Source of the DNA: Acanthosoma haemorrhoidale
Taxonomy: Eukaryota > Arthropoda > Insecta > Hemiptera > Acanthosomatidae
Reading direction: 5' to 3'
NCBI GenBank assembly: GCA_930367205.1
Contig: CAKNEZ010000016.1
Location: 124,001 to 188,000 of the forward strand
DNA: 64,000 bases
Positions 32,401-48,135 of the stretch are shown one piece after another; the first letter of the stretch is position 1; each line of letters begins with the position of its first letter. The translations under genes and the position numbers were made by a program. The notes beneath the pieces were generated by a model. The model made no database searches. It saw nothing but the letters and a program-made list of their open reading frames with translations, and had not been told where the DNA came from.

Positions 32401-35400
32401 GATCGTATGATTAAAGTTACGAGTGTATACACTAATAAATGATGTCGAATATGATAGTGCACCAAATCATTAGCACTTATTGTATCATGTGATGCGATCG
32501 TATGATCAAAGTTACAAGAGAATGTAACATCAAAAGATGTCAATTTTGATAGTGTACCGCATCATTGGCACTCATTATATCACGTGATAGGATCGTATGA
32601 TTAAAGTAACGAGTGAATATAACATCAAATGATGTCGAATATGATAATGCACCGTGACATTGGCACATATTGTATCACGTGATACGATCGTATGATTAAA
32701 GTCACGAGTAAATATAACATCAAATGATGTCGAATATAATAATGCACCGTGACATGGGCACTTATTGTATCACGTGATACGATCGTATGATTAAAGTTAC
32801 GAGTGTATACACTAATAAATGATGTCGAATATGATAGTGCACCAAATCATTAGCACTTATTGTATCATGTGATGCGATCGTATGATTAAAGTCACGAGTG
32901 AATATAGCATCAAATGATGTCGAATATGATAACGAACCGTGACATTGGTACTTATTGTATCACGTGATACGATCGTATGATCAAAGTTACAAGAGAATAT
33001 AACATCAAATGATGTCGATTATCATAGTGTACCGCATTATTAGCACATATTGTATCACGTGATACGATCGTATGATTAAAGTTACGAGTGAATATAACAT
33101 CAAATGATGTCGAATATGATAATGCACCGTGACATTGGCACTCATTGTATCACGTGATACGATCGTATGATTAAAGTCACGAGTGAATATAACATCAAAT
33201 GATGTCGATTATGATAGTGTTCCGTATCATAAGCACTCATTGTATCACGTGATACGATCGTATGATGAAAGTTACGAGTGAATATAACATCAAATGATGT
33301 CGATTATGATAGTGTTCCGTATCATAAGCAATCATTGTATCACGTGATGCGATCGTATGATTAAAGTCACGAGTGAATATAGCATCAAATGATGTCGAAT
33401 ATGATAACGAACCGTGACATTGGTACTTATTGTATCACGTGATACGATCGTATGATCAAAGTTACAAGAGAATATAACATCAAATGATGTCGATTATCAT
33501 AGTGTACCGCATTATTAGCACATATTGTATCACGTGATACGATCGTATGATTAAAGTTACGAGTGAATATAACATCAAATGATGTCGAATATGATAATGC
33601 ACCGTGACATTGGCACTCATTGTATCACGTGATACGATCGTATGATTAAAGTCACGAGTGAATATAACATCAAATGATGTCGATTATGATAGTGTTCCGT
33701 ATCATAAGCACTCATTGTATCACGTGATACGATCGTATGATGAAAGTTACGAGTGAATATAACATCAAATGATGTCGATTATGATAGTGTTCCGTATCAT
33801 AAGCAATCATTGTATCACGTGATGCGATCGTATGATTAAAGTTACAATTGAATATAACATCAAATGATGTCGATTATAATGGTATACCGCTTTATTAGCA
33901 TACATTGTATCACGTGATGCGATCGTATGATTAAAGTAACGAGTAAATATAACATCAAATGATGTCGAATATAATAATGCACCGTTACATGGGCACTTAT
34001 TGTATCACGTGATACGATCGTATGATTAAAGTTACGAGTGTATACACTAATAAATGATGTCGAATATGATAGTGCACCAAATCATTAGCACTTATTGTAT
34101 CATGTGATGCAATCGTATGATTAAAGTTACAAGTGACTATAACATCAAATGATGTCAATTATAATAGTGTACTGCATTATTAGCACACATTGTATCATGT
34201 GATGCGATCGTTTGATTAAAGTAACGAGTAAATATAACATCAAATGATGTCGAATATAATAATGCACCGTTACATGGGCACTTATTGTATCACGTGATAC
34301 GATCGTATGATTAAAGTTACGAGTGTATACACTAATAAATGATGTCGAATATGATAGTGCACCAAATCATTAGCACTTATTGTATCATGTGATGCGATCG
34401 TATGATCAAAGTTACAAGAGAATGTAACATCAAAAGATGTCAATTTTGATAGTGTACCGCATCATTGGCACTCATTATATCACGTGATAGGATCGTATGA
34501 TTAAAGTAACGAGTGAATATAACATCAAATGATGTCGAATATGATAATGCACTGTGACATTGGCACATATTGTATCACGTGATACGATCGTATGATTAAA
34601 GTCACGAGTAAATATAACATCAAATGATGTCGAATATAATAATGCACCGTGACATGGGCACTTATTGTATCACGTGATACGATCGTATGATTAAAGTTAC
34701 GAGTGTATACACTAATAAATGATGTCGAATATGATAGTGCACCAAATCATTAGCACTTATTGTATCATGTGATGCGATCGTATGATCAAAGTTACAAGAG
34801 AATATAACATCAAATGATGTCGATTATCATAGTGTACCGCATTATTAGCACATATTGTATCACGTGATACGATCGTATGATCAAAGTTACGAGTGAATAT
34901 AACATCAAATGATGTCGATTATGATAGTGTTCCGTATCATAAGCAACCATTGTATCACGTGATGCGATCGTATGATTAAAGTTACAATTGAATATAACAT
35001 CAAATGATGTCGATTATAATGGTATACCGCTTTATTAGCATACATTGTATCACGTGATACGATCGCATGATTAAAGTTACGAGTGAATATAACATCAAAT
35101 GATGTCGAATATGATAATGCACCGTGACATTGGCACTTATTGTTTCACGTGATACGATCTTATGATTAAAGTTACGAGTGTATACACCATTAAATGATGT
35201 CGAATATGATAGTGCACCAAATCATTAGCACTTATTGTATCATGTGATGCAATCGTATGATTAAAGTTACAAGTGACTATAACATCAAATGATGTCGATT
35301 ATAATAGTGTACTGCATTATTAGCACACATTGTATCATGTGATGCGATCGTATGATTAAAGTAACGAGTAAATATAACATCAAATGATGTCGAATATAAT

Positions 35401-36374
35401 AATGCACCGTTACATGGGCACTTATTGTATCACGTGATACGATCGTATGATTAAAGTTACGAGTGTATACACTAATAAATGATGTCGAATATGATAGTGC
35501 ACCAAATCATTAGCACTTATTGTATCATGTGATGCGATCTTATGATCAAAGTTACAAGAGAATGTAACATCAAAAGATGTCAATTTTGATAGTGTACCGC
35601 ATCATTGGCACTCATTATATCACGTGATAGGATCGTATGATTAAAGTAACGAGTGAATATAACATCAAATGATGTCGAATATGATAATGCACTGTGACAT
35701 TGGCACATATTGTATCACGTGATACGATCGTATGATTAAAGTCACGAGTAAATATAACATCAAATGATGTCGAATATAATAATGCACCGTGACATGGGCA
35801 CTTATTGTATCACGTGATACGATCGTATGATTAAAGTTACGAGTGTATACACTAATAAATGATGTCGAATATGATAGTGCACCAAATCATTAGCACTTAT
35901 TGTATCATGTGATGCGATCGTATGATCAAAGTTACAAGAGAATATAACATCAAATGATGTCGATTATCATAGTGTACCGAATTATTAGCACATATTGTAT
36001 CACGTGATGCGATCGTATGATTAAAGTTACAATTGAATATAACATCAAATGATGTCGATTATAATGGTATACCGCTTTATTAGCATACATTGTATCACGT
36101 GATACGATCGCATGATTAAAGTTACGAGTGAATATAACATCAAATGATGTCGAATATGATAATGCACCGTGACATTGGCACTTATTGTTTCACGTGATAC
36201 GATCTTATGATTAAAGTTACGAGTGTATACACCATTAAATGATGTCGAATATGATAGTGTGTCGTAGCATTTACACTCATTGTATCACGCGATTCGATCA
36301 CATGATTAAAGTTACGAGTGAATATAACATCAAATGATGTCGAATATGATAATGAACCGTGACATTGGCACTTA
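29440..36374. repeat. 73-monomer block (6935 bp)
   Basis: Marker pairs 25384/32319, 29440/36375 and 30060/36995 share an offset of 6935 bp, which is exactly 73 x 95. Each block contains recognisable smaller blocks found elsewhere, so this is a late, large duplication of already rearranged DNA. Confidence 0.75.
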
Positions 36375-39300
36375 TTGTATCACGTGATACGATCGTATGA
36401 ATAAAGTTACAGGTGAATATAACATCAAATGATGTTGATTATGATAGTGTTCCGTATCATAAGCAATCATTGTATCACGTGATGCGATCGTATAATTAAA
36501 GTTACGAGTAAATATAACATCAAATAATGTCAAATATGAAAGTGTACCGCATCATTAGCACACATTGTATCACGTGATACGATCGTATGATTAAAGTAAC
36601 GAGTGAATATAACATCAAATGATGTCGATTATAATGGTTTACTGCTTTATTAGCACACATTCTATCACGTGATACGATCGTATGATTAAAGTTACGAGTG
36701 AATATAACATCAAATGATGTCGAATATGATAATGCACTGTGACATTGGCACTTATTGTATCACGTGATACGATCGTATGATTAAAGTTACGAGTGTATAC
36801 ACTATTAAATGATGTCGAATATGATAGTGCACCAAATCATTAGCACTTATTGTATCATGTGATGCAATCGTATGATTAAAGTTACAAGTGACTATAACAT
36901 CAAATGATGTCGATTATAATAGTGTACTGCATTATTAGCACACATTGTATTATGTGATGCGATCGTATGATTAAAGTAACGAGTGAATATAACATCAAAT
37001 GATGTCGAATATGATAATGCACCGTGACATTGGCACATATTGTATCACGTGATACGATCGTATGATTAAAGTTACGAGTGTATACACTAATAAATGATGT
37101 CGAATATGATAGTGCACCAAATCATTAGCACTTATTGTATCATGTGATGCGATCGTATGATCAAAGTTACAAGAGAATGTAACATCAAAAGATGTCAATT
37201 TTGATAGTGTACCGCATCATTGGCACTCATTATATCACGTGATAGGATCGTATGATTAAAGTAACGAGTGAATATAACATCAAATGATGTCGAATATGAT
37301 AATGCACCGTGACATTGGCACATATTGTATCACGTGATACGATCGTATGATTAAAGTCACGAGTAAATATAACATCAAATGATGTCGAATATAATAATGC
37401 ACCGTGACATGGGCACTTATTGTATCACGTGATACGATCGTATGATTAAAGTTACGAGTGTATACACTAATAAATGATGTCGAATATGATAGTGCACCAA
37501 ATCATTAGCACTTATTGTATCATGTGATGCGATCGTATGATTAAAGTTACAAGTGACTATAACATCAAATGATGTCGATTATAATAGTGTACTGCATTAT
37601 TAGCACACATTGTATCACGTGATACGATCGTATGATTAAAGTTACGAGTGAATATAACATCAAATGATGTAGAATATGATAATGCACTGTGACATTGGCA
37701 CTTATTGTATCACGTGATACGATCGTATGATTAAAGTTACGAGTGTATACACTATTAAATGATGTCGAATATGATAGTGCACCAAATCATTAGCACTTAT
37801 TGTATCATGTGATGCGATCTTATGATTAAAGTTACAATTGAATATAACATCAAATGATGTCGATTATAATCGTATACCGCTTTATTAGCATACATTGTAT
37901 CACGTGATGCGATCGTATGATTAAAGTAACGAGTAAATATAACATCAAATGATGTCGAATATAATAATGCACCGTTACATGGGCACTTATTGTATCACGT
38001 GATACGATCGTATGATTAAAGTTACGAGTGTATACACTAATAAATGATGTCGAATATGATAGTGCACCAAATCATTAGCACTTATTGTATCATGTGATGC
38101 AATCGTATGATTAAAGTTACAAGTGACTATAACATCAAATGATGTCGATTATAATAGTGTACTGCATTATTAGCACACATTGTATCATGTGATGCGATCG
38201 TTTGATTAAAGTAACGAGTAAATATAACATCAAATGATGTCGAATATAATAATGCACCGTTACATGGGCACTTATTGTATCACGTGATACGATCGTATGA
38301 TTAAAGTTACGAGTGTATACACTAATAAATGATGTCGAATATGATAGTGCACCAAATCATTAGCACTTATTGTATCATGTGATGCGATCGTATGATCAAA
38401 GTTACAAGAGAATGTAACATCAAAAGATGTCAATTTTGATAGTGTACCGCATCATTGGCACTCATTATATCACGTGATAGGATCGTATGATTAAAGTAAC
38501 GAGTGAATATAACATCAAATGATGTCGAATATGATAATGCACTGTGACATTGGCACATATTGTATCACGTGATACGATCGTATGATTAAAGTCACGAGTA
38601 AATATAACATCAAATGATGTCGAATATAATAATGCACCGTGACATGGGCACTTATTGTATCACGTGATACGATCGTATGATTAAAGTTACGAGTGTATAC
38701 ACTAATAAATGATGTCGAATATGATAGTGCACCAAATCATTAGCACTTATTGTATCATGTGATGCGATCGTATGATCAAAGTTACAAGAGAATATAACAT
38801 CAAATGATGTCGATTATCATAGTGTACCGCATTATTAGCACATATTGTATCACGTGATACGATCGTATGATCAAAGTTACGAGTGAATATAACATCAAAT
38901 GATGTCGATTATGATAGTGTTCCGTATCATAAGCAATCATTGTATCACGTGATGCGATCGTATGATTAAAGTTACAATTGAATATAACATCAAATGATGT
39001 CGATTATAATGGTATACCGCTTTATTAGCATACATTGTATCACGTGATACGATCGCATGATTAAAGTTACGAGTGAATATAACATCAAATGATGTCGAAT
39101 ATGATAATGCACCGTGACATTGGCACTTATTGTTTCACGTGATACGATCTTATGATTAAAGTTACGAGTGTATACACCATTAAATGATGTCGAATATGAT
39201 AGTGCACCAAATCATTAGCACTTATTGTATCATGTGATGCAATCGTATGATTAAAGTTACAAGTGACTATAACATCAAATGATGTCGATTATAATAGTGT

Positions 39301-40459
39301 ACTGCATTATTAGCACACATTGTATCATGTGATGCGATCGTATGATTAAAGTAACGAGTAAATATAACATCAAATGATGTCGAATATAATAATGCACCGT
39401 TACATGGGCACTTATTGTATCACGTGATACGATCGTATGATTAAAGTTACGAGTGTATACACTAATAAATGATGTCGAATATGATAGTGCACCAAATCAT
39501 TAGCACTTATTGTATCATGTGATGCGATCTTATGATCAAAGTTACAAGAGAATGTAACATCAAAAGATGTCAATTTTGATAGTGTACCGCATCATTGGCA
39601 CTCATTATATCACGTGATAGGATCGTATGATTAAAGTAACGAGTGAATATAACATCAAATGATGTCGAATATGATAATGCACTGTGACATTGGCACATAT
39701 TGTATCACGTGATACGATCGTATGATTAAAGTCACGAGTAAATATAACATCAAATGATGTCGAATATAATAATGCACCGTGACATGGGCACTTATTGTAT
39801 CACGTGATACGATCGTATGATTAAAGTTACGAGTGTATACACTAATAAATGATGTCGAATATGATAGTGCACCAAATCATTAGCACTTATTGTATCATGT
39901 GATGCGATCGTATGATCAAAGTTACAAGAGAATATAACATCAAATGATGTCGATTATCATAGTGTACCGAATTATTAGCACATATTGTATCACGTGATAC
40001 GATCGTATGATCAAAGTTACGAGTGAATATAACATCAAATGATGTCGATTATGATAGTGTTCCGTATCATAAGCAATCATTGTATCACGTGATGCGATCG
40101 TATGATTAAAGTTACAATTGAATATAACATCAAATGATGTCGATTATAATGGTATACCGCTTTATTAGCATACATTGTATCACGTGATACGATCGCATGA
40201 TTAAAGTTACGAGTGAATATAACATCAAATGATGTCGAATATGATAATGCACCGTGACATTGGCACTTATTGTTTCACGTGATACGATCTTATGATTAAA
40301 GTTACGAGTGTATACACCATTAAATGATGTCGAATATGATAGTGTGTCGTAGCATTTACACTCATTGTATCACGCGATTCGATCACATGATTAAAGTTAC
40401 GAGTGAATATAACATCAAATGATGTCGAATATGATAATGAACCGTGACATTGGCACTTA
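36375..40459. repeat. 43-monomer block (4085 bp), later copy
   Basis: The monomer types at 36375 and 36995 recur at 40460 and 41080. The block has an internal order similar to 17282-21366. Single-base labels disagree between copies: the ACGCGTG change present at 41349 is absent from the homologous place near 37267. Confidence 0.7.
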
Positions 40460-42245
40460 TTGTATCACGTGATACGATCGTATGAATAAAGTTACAGGTG
40501 AATATAACATCAAATGATGTTGATTATGATAGTGTTCCGTATCATAAGCAATCATTGTATCACGTGATGCGATCGTATAATTAAAGTTACGAGTAAATAT
40601 AACATCAAATAATGTCAAATATGAAAGTGTACCGCATCATTAGCACACATTGTATCACGTGATACGATCGTATGATTAAAGTAACGAGTGAATATAACAT
40701 CAAATGATGTCGATTATAATGGTTTACTGCTTTATTAGCACACATTCTATCACGTGATACGATCGTATGATTAAAGTTACGAGTGAATATAACATCAAAT
40801 GATGTCGAATATGATAATGCACTGTGACATTGGCACTTATTGTATCACGTGATACGATCGTATGATTAAAGTTACGAGTGTATACACTATTAAATGATGT
40901 CGAATATGATAGTGCACCAAATCATTAGCACTTATTGTATCATGTGATGCAATCGTATGATTAAAGTTACAAGTGACTATAACATCAAATGATGTCGATT
41001 ATAATAGTGTACTGCATTATTAGCACACATTGTATTATGTGATGCGATCGTATGATTAAAGTAACGAGTGAATATAACATCAAATGATGTCGAATATGAT
41101 AATGCACCGTGACATTGGCACATATTGTATCACGTGATACGATCGTATGATTAAAGTTACGAGTGTATACACTAATAAATGATGTCGAATATGATAGTGC
41201 ACCAAATCATTAGCACTTATTGTATCATGTGATGCGATCGTATGATCAAAGTTACAAGAGAATGTAACATCAAAAGATGTCAATTTTGATAGTGTACCGC
41301 ATCATTGGCACTCATTATATCACGTGATAGGATCGTATGATTAAAGTAACGCGTGAATATAACATCAAATGATGTCGAATATGATAATGCACCGTGACAT
41401 TGGCACATATTGTTTCACGTGATACGATCGTATGATTAAAGTCACGAGTAAATATAACATCAAATGATGTCGAATATAATAATGCACCGTGACATGGGCA
41501 CTTATTGTATCACGTGATACGATCGTATGATTAAAGTTACGAGTGTATACACTAATAAATGATGTCGAATATGATAGTGCACCAAATCATTAGCACTTAT
41601 TGTATCATGTGATGCGATCGTATGATTAAAGTTACAAGTGACTATAACATCAAATGATGTCGATTATAATAGTGTACTGCATTATTAGCACACATTGTAT
41701 CACGTGATACGATCGTATGATTAAAGTTACGAGTGAATATAACATCAAATGATGTAGAATATGATAATGCACTGTGACATTGGCACTTATTGTATCACGT
41801 GATACGATCGTATGATTAAAGTTACGAGTGTATACACTATTAAATGATGTCGAATATGATAGTGCACCAAATCATTAGCACTTATTGTATCATGTGATGC
41901 GATCTTATGATCAAAGTTACAAGAGAATGTAACATCAAAAGATGTCAATTTTGATAGTGTACCGCATCATTGGCACTCATTATATCACGTGATAGGATCG
42001 TATGATTAAAGTAACGAGTGAATATAACATCAAATGATGTCGAATATGATAATGCACTGTGACATTGGCACATATTGTATCACGTGATACGATCGTATGA
42101 TTAAAGTTACGAGTGTATACACTAATAAATGATGTCGAATATGATAGTGCACCAAATCATTAGCACTTATTGTATCATGTGATGCGATCGTATGATCAAA
42201 GTTACAAGAGAATATAACATCAAATGATGTCGATTATCATAGTGT

Positions 42246-45190
42246 ACCGAATTATTAGCACATATTGTATCACGTGATACGATCGTATGATCAAAGTTAC
42301 GAGTGAATATAACATCAAATGATGTCGATTATGATAGTGTTCCGTATCATAAGCAATCATTGTATCACGTGATGCGATCGTATGATTAAAGTTACAATTG
42401 AATATAACATCAAATGATGTCGATTATAATGGTATACCGCTTTATTAGCATACATTGTATCACGTGATACGATCGCATGATTAAAGTTACGAGTGAATAT
42501 AACATCAAATGATGTCGAATATGATAATGCACCGTGACATTGGCACTTATTGTTTCACGTGATACGATCTTATGATTAAAGTTACGAGTGTATACACCAT
42601 TAAATGATGTCGAATATGATAGTGTGTCGTAGCATTGACACTCATTGTATCACGCGATTCGATCACATGATTAAAGTTACGAGTGAATATAAAATCAAAT
42701 AATGTCAAATATGAACGTGTACCGTATTAATATCACACATTGTATCACGTGATAGGATCGTATGATTAAAGTAACGAGTGAATATAACATCAAATGATGT
42801 CGAATATGATAATGCACTGTGACATTGGCACATATTGTATCACGTGATACGATCGTATGATTAAAGTCACGAGTAAATATAACATCAAATGATGTCGAAT
42901 ATAATAATGCACCGTGACATGGGCACTTATTGTATCACGTGATACGATCGTATGATTAAAGTTACGAGTGTATACACTAATAAATGATGTCGAATATGAT
43001 AGTGCACCAAATCATTAGCACTTATTGTATCATGTGATGCGATCGTATGATCAAAGTTACAAGAGAATATAACATCAAATGATGTCGATTATCATAGTGT
43101 ACCGCATTATTAGCACATATTGTATCACGTGATACGATCGTATGATCAAAGTTACGAGTGAATATAACATCAAATGATGTCGATTATGATAGTGTTCCGT
43201 ATCATAAGCAATCATTGTATCACGTGATGCGATCGTATGATTAAAGTTACAATTGAATATAACATCAAATGATGTCGATTATAATGGTATACCGCTTTAT
43301 TAGCATACATTGTATCACGTGATACGATCGCATGATTAAAGTTACGAGTGAATATAACATCAAATGATGTCGAATATGATAATGCACCGTGACATTGGCA
43401 CTTATTGTTTCACGTGATACGATCTTATGATTAAAGTTACGAGTGTATACACCATTAAATGATGTCGAATATGATAGTGTGTCGTAGCATTGACACTCAT
43501 TGTATCACGCGATTCGATCACATGATTAAAGTTACGAGTGAATATAAAATCAAATAATGTCAAATATGAAAGTGTACCGTATTAATATCACACATTGTAT
43601 CACGTGATACGATCGTATGATTAAAGTTACAGGTGTATATAACATCAAATTATGTTGATTATATTAGTGTACCGCATCATTAGCACACATTGTATCACAT
43701 GATACGATCGTATGATTAAAGTAACGAGTGAATATAACATCAAATGATGTCGAATATGATAATGCACCGTGACATTGGCACATATTGTATCACGTGATAC
43801 GATCGTATGAAAAAAGTCACGAGTGAATATAACATCAAATGATGTCGATTATGATAGTGTTTCGTATCATAAGCACTCATTGTATCACGTGATACGATCG
43901 TATGATGAAAGTTACGAGTGAATATAACATCAAATGATGTTGAATGTGATTGAATAATGTATCATTAATACACAAAATTTCATGTGATACGATCGTATGA
44001 TTAATGTTACGAGTGAATATAACATCAAATGATGTCGAATGTGATAGTGTGTCGTAGCATTGACACTCATTGTATCACGAGATACGATCACATGATTAAA
44101 GTTACGAGTAAATATAACATCATATAATGTCAAATATGAAAGTGTACCGCATCATTAGCACACATTGTATCACGTGATGCGATCGTATGATTAAAGTTAC
44201 GAGTAAATATAACATCAAATGATGTTGAATTTGATAAGGCACCGTGGCATTGGCACTTATTGTGTCACGTGATACGATCGTATGATTAAAGTTACGAGTG
44301 AATATAGCATCAAATGATGTCGAATATGATAATAAACCGTGACATTGGCACTTATTGTATCACGTGATACGATCGTATGAATAAAGTTACAGGTGAATAT
44401 AACATCAAATGATGTCGAATATAATAGTGTACCGCATCATTAGCACACATTGTATCACGTGATACGATCGTATGATTAAAGTAACGAGTGGATATAACAT
44501 CAAATGATGTCGATTATAATGGTATACCGCTTTATTAGCATACATTGTATCATGTGATGCGATCGTATGATTAAAGTAACGAGTAAATATAACATCAAAT
44601 GATGTCGAATATAATAATGCACCGTTACATGGGCACTTATTGTATCACGTGATACGATCGTATGATTAAAGTTACGAGTGTATACACTAATAAATGATGT
44701 CGAATATGATAGTGCACCAAATCATTAGCACTTATTGTATCATGTGATGCGATCTTATGATCAAAGTTACAAGAGAATGTAACATCAAAAGATGTCAATT
44801 TTGATAGTGTACCGCATCATTGGCACTCATTATATCACGTGATAGGATCGTATGATTAAAGTAACGAGTGAATATAACATCAAATGATGTCGAATATGAT
44901 AATGCACTGTGACATTGGCACATATTGTATCACGTGATACGATCGTATGATTAAAGTCACGAGTAAATATAACATCAAATGATGTCGAATATAATAATGC
45001 ACCGTGACATGGGCACTTATTGTATCACGTGATACGATCGTATGATTAAAGTTACGAGTGTATACACTAATAAATGATGTCGAATATGATAGTGCACCAA
45101 ATCATTAGCACTTATTGTATCATGTGATGCGATCGTATGATCAAAGTTACAAGAGAATATAACATCAAATGATGTCGATTATCATAGTGT
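42246..45190. repeat. 31-monomer block (2945 bp), copy 1, with divergent monomers
   Basis: Offset 2945 (31 x 95) links 42246/45191 (ACCGAATTATTAG label), 42691/45636 and 43546/46491 (AATATAAAATC label) and 44355/47300. The block holds the most aberrant monomers of the array, such as those around 43936-44100 with GATTGAATAATG and AATTTCATGTG, and a CACGAGATA core at about 44080. A partial third copy of part of it lies at 50.9-51.95 kb against the array edge. Confidence 0.8.
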
Positions 45191-48135
45191 ACCGAATTAT
45201 TAGCACATATTGTATCACGTGATACGATCGTATGATCAAAGTTACGAGTGAATATAACATCAAATGATGTCGATTATGATAGTGTTCCGTATCATAAGCA
45301 ATCATTGTATCACGTGATGCGATCGTATGATTAAAGTTACAATTGAATATAACATCAAATGATGTCGATTATAATGGTATACCGCTTTATTAGCATACAT
45401 TGTATCACGTGATACGATCGCATGATTAAAGTTACGAGTGAATATAACATCAAATGATGTCGAATATGATAATGCACCGTGACATTGGCACTTATTGTTT
45501 CACGTGATACGATCTTATGATTAAAGTTACGAGTGTATACACCATTAAATGATGTCGAATATGATAGTGTGTCGTAGCATTGACACTCATTGTATCACGC
45601 GATTCGATCACATGATTAAAGTTACGAGTGAATATAAAATCAAATAATGTCAAATATGAACGTGTACCGTATTAATATCACACATTGTATCACGTGATAC
45701 GATCGTATGATTAAAGTAACGAGTGAATATAACATCAAATGATGTCGAATATGATAATGCACTGTGACATTGGCACATATTGTATCACGTGATACGATCG
45801 TATGATTAAAGTCACGAGTAAATATAACATCAAATGATGTCGAATATAATAATGCACCGTGACATGGGCACTTATTGTATCACGTGATACGATCGTATGA
45901 TTAAAGTTACGAGTGTATACACTAATAAATGATGTCGAATATGATAGTGCACCAAATCATTAGCACTTATTGTATCATGTGATGCGATCGTATGATCAAA
46001 GTTACAAGAGAATATAACATCAAATGATGTCGATTATCATAGTGTACCGCATTATTAGCACATATTGTATCACGTGATACGATCGTATGATCAAAGTTAC
46101 GAGTGAATATAACATCAAATGATGTCGATTATGATAGTGTTCCGTATCATAAGCAATCATTGTATCACGTGATGCGATCGTATGATTAAAGTTACAATTG
46201 AATATAACATCAAATGATGTCGATTATAATGGTATACCGCTTTATTAGCATACATTGTATCACGTGATACGATCGCATGATTAAAGTTACGAGTGAATAT
46301 AACATCAAATGATGTCGAATATGATAATGCACCGTGACATTGGCACTTATTGTTTCACGTGATACGATCTTATGATTAAAGTTACGAGTGTATACACCAT
46401 TAAATGATGTCGAATATGATAGTGTGTCGTAGCATTGACACTCATTGTATCACGCGATTCGATCACATGATTAAAGTTACGAGTGAATATAAAATCAAAT
46501 AATGTCAAATATGAAAGTGTACCGTATTAATATCACACATTGTATCACGTGATACGATCGTATGATTAAAGTTACAGGTGTATATAACATCAAATTATGT
46601 TGATTATATTAGTGTACCGCATCATTAGCACACATTGTATCACATGATACGATCGTATGATTAAAGTAACGAGTGAATATAACATCAAATGATGTCGAAT
46701 ATGATAATGCACCGTGACATTGGCACATATTGTATCACGTGATACGATCGTATGAAAAAAGTCACGAGTGAATATAACAGCAAATGATGTCGATTATGAT
46801 AGTGTTTCGTATCATAAGCACTCATTGTATCACGTGATACGATCGTATGATGAAAGTTACGAGTGAATATAACATCAAATGATGTTGAATGTGATTGAAT
46901 AATGTATCATTAATACTCAAAATTTCATGTGATACGATCGTATGATTAATGTTACGAGTGTATACACCATTAAATGATGTCGAATGTGATAGTGTGTCGT
47001 AGCATTGACACTCATTGTATCACGAGATACGATCACATGATTAAAGTTACGAGTAAATATAACATCATATAATGTCAAATATGAAAGTGTACCGCATCAT
47101 TAGCACACATTGTATCACGTGATGCGATCGTATGATTAAAGTTACGAGTAAATATAACATCAAATGATGTTGAATTTGATAAGGCACCGTGGCATTGGCA
47201 CTTATTGTGTCACGTGATACGATCGTATGATTAAAGTTACGAGTGAATATAGCATCAAATGATGTCGAATATGATAATAAACCGTGACATTGGCACTTAT
47301 TGTATCACGTGATACGATCGTATGAATAAAGTTACAGGTGAATATAACATCAAATGATGTCGAATATAATAGTGTACCGCATCATTAGCACACATTGTAT
47401 CACGTGATACGATCGTATGATTAAAGTAACGAGTGGATATAACATCAAATGATGTCGATTATAATGGTATACCGCTTTATTAGCATACATTGTATCATGT
47501 GATGCGATCGTATGATTAAAGTAACGAGTAAATATAACATCAAATGATGTCGAATATAATAATGCACCGTTACATGGGCACTTATTGTATCACGTGATAC
47601 GATCGTATGATTAAAGTTACGAGTGTATACACTAATAAATGATGTCGAATATGATAGTGCACCAAATCATTAGCACTTATTGTATCATGTGATGCGATCT
47701 TATGATCAAAGTTACAAGAGAATGTAACATCAAAAGATGTCAATTTTGATAGTGTACCGCATCATTGGCACTCATTATATCACGTGATAGGATCGTATGA
47801 TTAAAGTAACGAGTGAATATAACATCAAATGATGTCGAATATGATAATGCACTGTGACATTGGCACATATTGTATCACGTGATACGATCGTATGATTAAA
47901 GTCACGAGTAAATATAACATCAAATGATGTCGAATATAATAATGCACCCTGACATGGGCACTTATTGTATCACGTGATACGATCGTATGATTAAAGTTAC
48001 GAGTGTATACACTAATAAATGATGTCGAATATGATAGTGCACCAAATCATTAGCACTTATTGTATCATGTGATGCGATCGTATGATCAAAGTTACAAGAG
48101 AATATAACATCAAATGATGTCGATTATCATAGTGT
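45191..48135. repeat. 31-monomer block (2945 bp), copy 2
   Basis: A direct tandem copy of the preceding block. It differs in a local patch near 46960: the monomer reads GTGTATACACCATTAAATG where copy 1 (near 44010) reads GTGAATATAACATCAAATG. That is a swap between two common monomer types with the flanks unchanged, which looks like a short gene-conversion tract. Confidence 0.8.

Noticed and set aside
473..44133. Minus-strand frames of 63-67 codons recurring through the satellite
   Set aside because: They are translations of the repeat itself. 95 is not a multiple of 3, so each monomer is read in a different frame and the frames end where a variant adds a stop. No start context, no domain, and identical copies recur only because the DNA does.
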